7,847 nt of DNA from Flavobacteriales bacterium (GTDB taxonomy: Bacteria; Bacteroidota; Bacteroidia; Flavobacteriales; BACL11): NCBI GenBank assembly GCA_002724895.1, contig PBQB01000019.1, positions 2,136 through 9,982 of the forward strand, given 5' to 3'. Below, piece by piece: positions 6,775-7,847 of this stretch. Position 1 is the stretch's first letter. Each line of letters starts with the position of its first letter. The notes under the pieces are model-generated. The model had not been told where the DNA came from. It did no database searches and worked only from the letters and a program-made list of their open reading frames with translations. The translations under genes were made by a program, and so were the position numbers.

Positions 6775-7357
6775 GATATTCTTTTGTGTTAAAATTAAAA
6801 GGAGGGATTTTAGTGTTAGTATTAAATGAGTTGATTTTATAACTATAAGATCCTCCATTTTTATCAAATATTTTTATGTTTGTGATATCCAGATTTTTAG
6901 ATTTTAATTTGAGTTCTATTTTCATAAAACTTTCTTCTTTCTTAGGATATAATTCTATTATTTTAGTTTTGTTATTTGACTCATAAACTTCATCTATATA
7001 TTTACTTTTGTACTTCTCATTACTAAAATCAAGTAAGTCAGAAAGATTAAAACTACCATTATAACTTTCATTGTTTATTATTTGTAATTCGTTCACACTC
7101 TTCAAATATATCCATTGGGTTTTGCCGTCATTAATAATTAGTTGATCATTAATTTCTAGTCTAAATTTGTTTTCGCTTATGATAACACTTCCAGATTGCT
7201 CTTCTTGTATTTTTTGATTCTTAAAGTTTAATGTGAAATTAATACTAATGTTTTCGTAATTTAAAATTTTACTATTAACTTTTTCAATTATAACTAAACT
7301 TTCATTATTATTAATTGTTTGGAAAAAAATAAATAAGATTAGGATTTTATTCATCAT
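6746..7357 (-). CDS. lolA: LolA family outer-membrane lipoprotein carrier
   Basis: Periplasmic chaperone family that takes lipoproteins released by the inner-membrane LolCDE complex and carries them to the outer membrane. It has 203 residues (202 from the second ATG, 7354). LolA hallmarks are SGSVIISENKFRLEI (55-69), then INDGKTQWIYLKSVNELQI (75-93), equivalent to the family's '(s)DG..tWiYdp...Qv', and a C-terminal beta segment KIPPFNFNTKEYPNIEIIDL (183-202). Residues 1-12 are a short hydrophobic segment (KILILFIFF), but no small -3/-1 residues follow, so the signal-peptide cleavage site is unclear; there is no cysteine, hence no lipobox. The start overlaps the end of ftsK by 8-11 bases, so the two are probably co-transcribed; this ftsK-lolA order is, as I recall it, common in Bacteroidetes. 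Sequence is very Asn/Lys/Ile rich, in line with the base composition. LolA family is well supported; actual lipoprotein carriage is inferred. Confidence 0.86.
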   Translation of the reverse strand: MMNKILILFIFFQTINNNESLVIIEKVNSKILNYENISINFTLNFKNQKIQEEQSGSVIISENKFRLEINDQLIINDGKTQWIYLKSVNELQIINNESYNGSFNLSDLLDFSNEKYKSKYIDEVYESNNKTKIIELYPKKEESFMKIELKLKSKNLDITNIKIFDKNGGSYSYKINSFNTNTKIPPFNFNTKEYPNIEIIDLR

Positions 7358-7847
7358 TTAATTTTTTAAGTATTTCTTCTAAAGATACATCATCTTTAAT
7401 TAATACTTTTCTTGCTTTGCTCCCTTCAAATGGTCCAACTATTCCAATACTCTCTAGTTGATCAATGATTCTTCCCGCTCTGTTGTATCCTAATTTTAGT
7501 TTTCTTTGAATTAGTGATGTTGATCCAGACTGATGTTGAATAACAATTCTTGCTGCTTCTTCGAATAGTTGATCTCTTTCGTCCAAAGTTTCCGAATTTG
7601 CCGAGTTATTTGATTCTTCATGTGTATATTCAGGAAGGAAATGTGCTTGGGGAAATGCCTGTTGTGATCCTATATAATCGCATATTTTTTCCACCTCAGG
7701 TGTATCAATAAATGCACATTGTAATCTAGTTAAATCACTTCCGGTTGATATAAGCATGTCTCCCATTCCAATTAATTGTTCAGCTCCTTTTGAGTCAAGT
7801 ATTGTTCTTGAATCAGTTGATGATGTAACACGAAAAGCTACTCTAGC
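7347..7847 (-). CDS. ftsK: DNA translocase FtsK, C-terminal part (5' end beyond window edge)
   Basis: The frame is open from the right edge to a TAA stop and encodes the last 166 residues; the ATG at 7766 is internal. FtsK is a septum-anchored hexameric ATPase that pumps DNA toward the dif site and activates XerCD recombination to resolve chromosome dimers at division. Residues 1-70 of the fragment (ARVAFRVTSSTDSRTILD, GAEQLIGMGDML, RLQCAFIDTPEVEKICDYIG) are the end of the RecA-like motor domain. A short variable linker (about 73-88, Glu/Ser/Asn rich) leads to the gamma winged-helix domain (about 89-150: DQLFEEAARIVI, QRKLKLGYNRAGRIIDQLE, GIVGP), which reads polar KOPS sequences and contacts XerD. 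The GYNRA recognition helix is intact. The N-terminal membrane segments and Walker motifs are outside the window. The gene overlaps lolA downstream. Confidence 0.97.
   Translation of the reverse strand, partial: ARVAFRVTSSTDSRTILDSKGAEQLIGMGDMLISTGSDLTRLQCAFIDTPEVEKICDYIGSQQAFPQAHFLPEYTHEESNNSANSETLDERDQLFEEAARIVIQHQSGSTSLIQRKLKLGYNRAGRIIDQLESIGIVGPFEGSKARKVLIKDDVSLEEILKKLNDE

Noticed and set aside
7764..7766. ATG at 7766 (minus strand) as the start of a small winged-helix protein
   Set aside because: The same frame continues upstream to the window edge with FtsK motor-domain sequence, so this is an internal methionine of FtsK.

Overview
The window is a gene-dense, very AT-rich segment (roughly 25-30% G+C by eye) of a bacterial chromosome, most likely from a Bacteroidota member of the Flavobacteriales type with a streamlined genome. 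Four things point there: a TAnnTTTG-like -7 promoter element before the second gene, almost no Shine-Dalgarno sequences, two secreted proteins whose signal peptides end S-x-S before Gln (the 'Q-rule' described for Bacteroidetes), and Bacteroidetes-type versions of MnmA, BshC, FtsK and LolA. TGA is used as a stop, so the code is standard.

Layout. Bases 2-565 (+) are the C-terminal half of a GT-B glycosyltransferase cut by the window edge. After a short gap (566-621) with a possible AT-only terminator hairpin and a -7 element comes a five-gene plus-strand run: a secreted MORN/YwqK-repeat protein (622-1281), mnmA (tRNA U34 2-thiolase, 1274-2362), bshC (bacillithiol synthase, 2363-3898), guaA (GMP synthetase, 3907-5445) and a secreted protein with a LysM domain plus a periplasmic-binding-protein-like domain (5442-6743). 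The spacings are an 8-nt overlap, 0 nt, 8 nt and a 4-nt ATGA overlap, which fits one co-transcribed, translationally coupled operon. On the minus strand, ftsK (C-terminal end, running off the right edge) overlaps a lolA-like gene (6746-7357 or 7354). The two gene sets converge, with two bases between their stop codons.

How the genes relate. The plus-strand run mixes housekeeping and envelope roles: tRNA thiolation and low-molecular-weight thiol synthesis (both sulfur chemistry), purine synthesis, and two exported proteins. The minus-strand pair links chromosome segregation at division (FtsK) with lipoprotein transport to the outer membrane (LolA).

There is no stretch above about 60 bases without a gene, and I see no mobile element, CRISPR array, tRNA or rRNA. 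I do not see a clearly new system. The points most worth a second look are the LysM/PBP-fold envelope protein of unknown role, the secreted repeat protein coupled to mnmA, the third cysteine in the MnmA active site, the mnmA-bshC junction, and the LolA signal sequence without a clear cleavage site.
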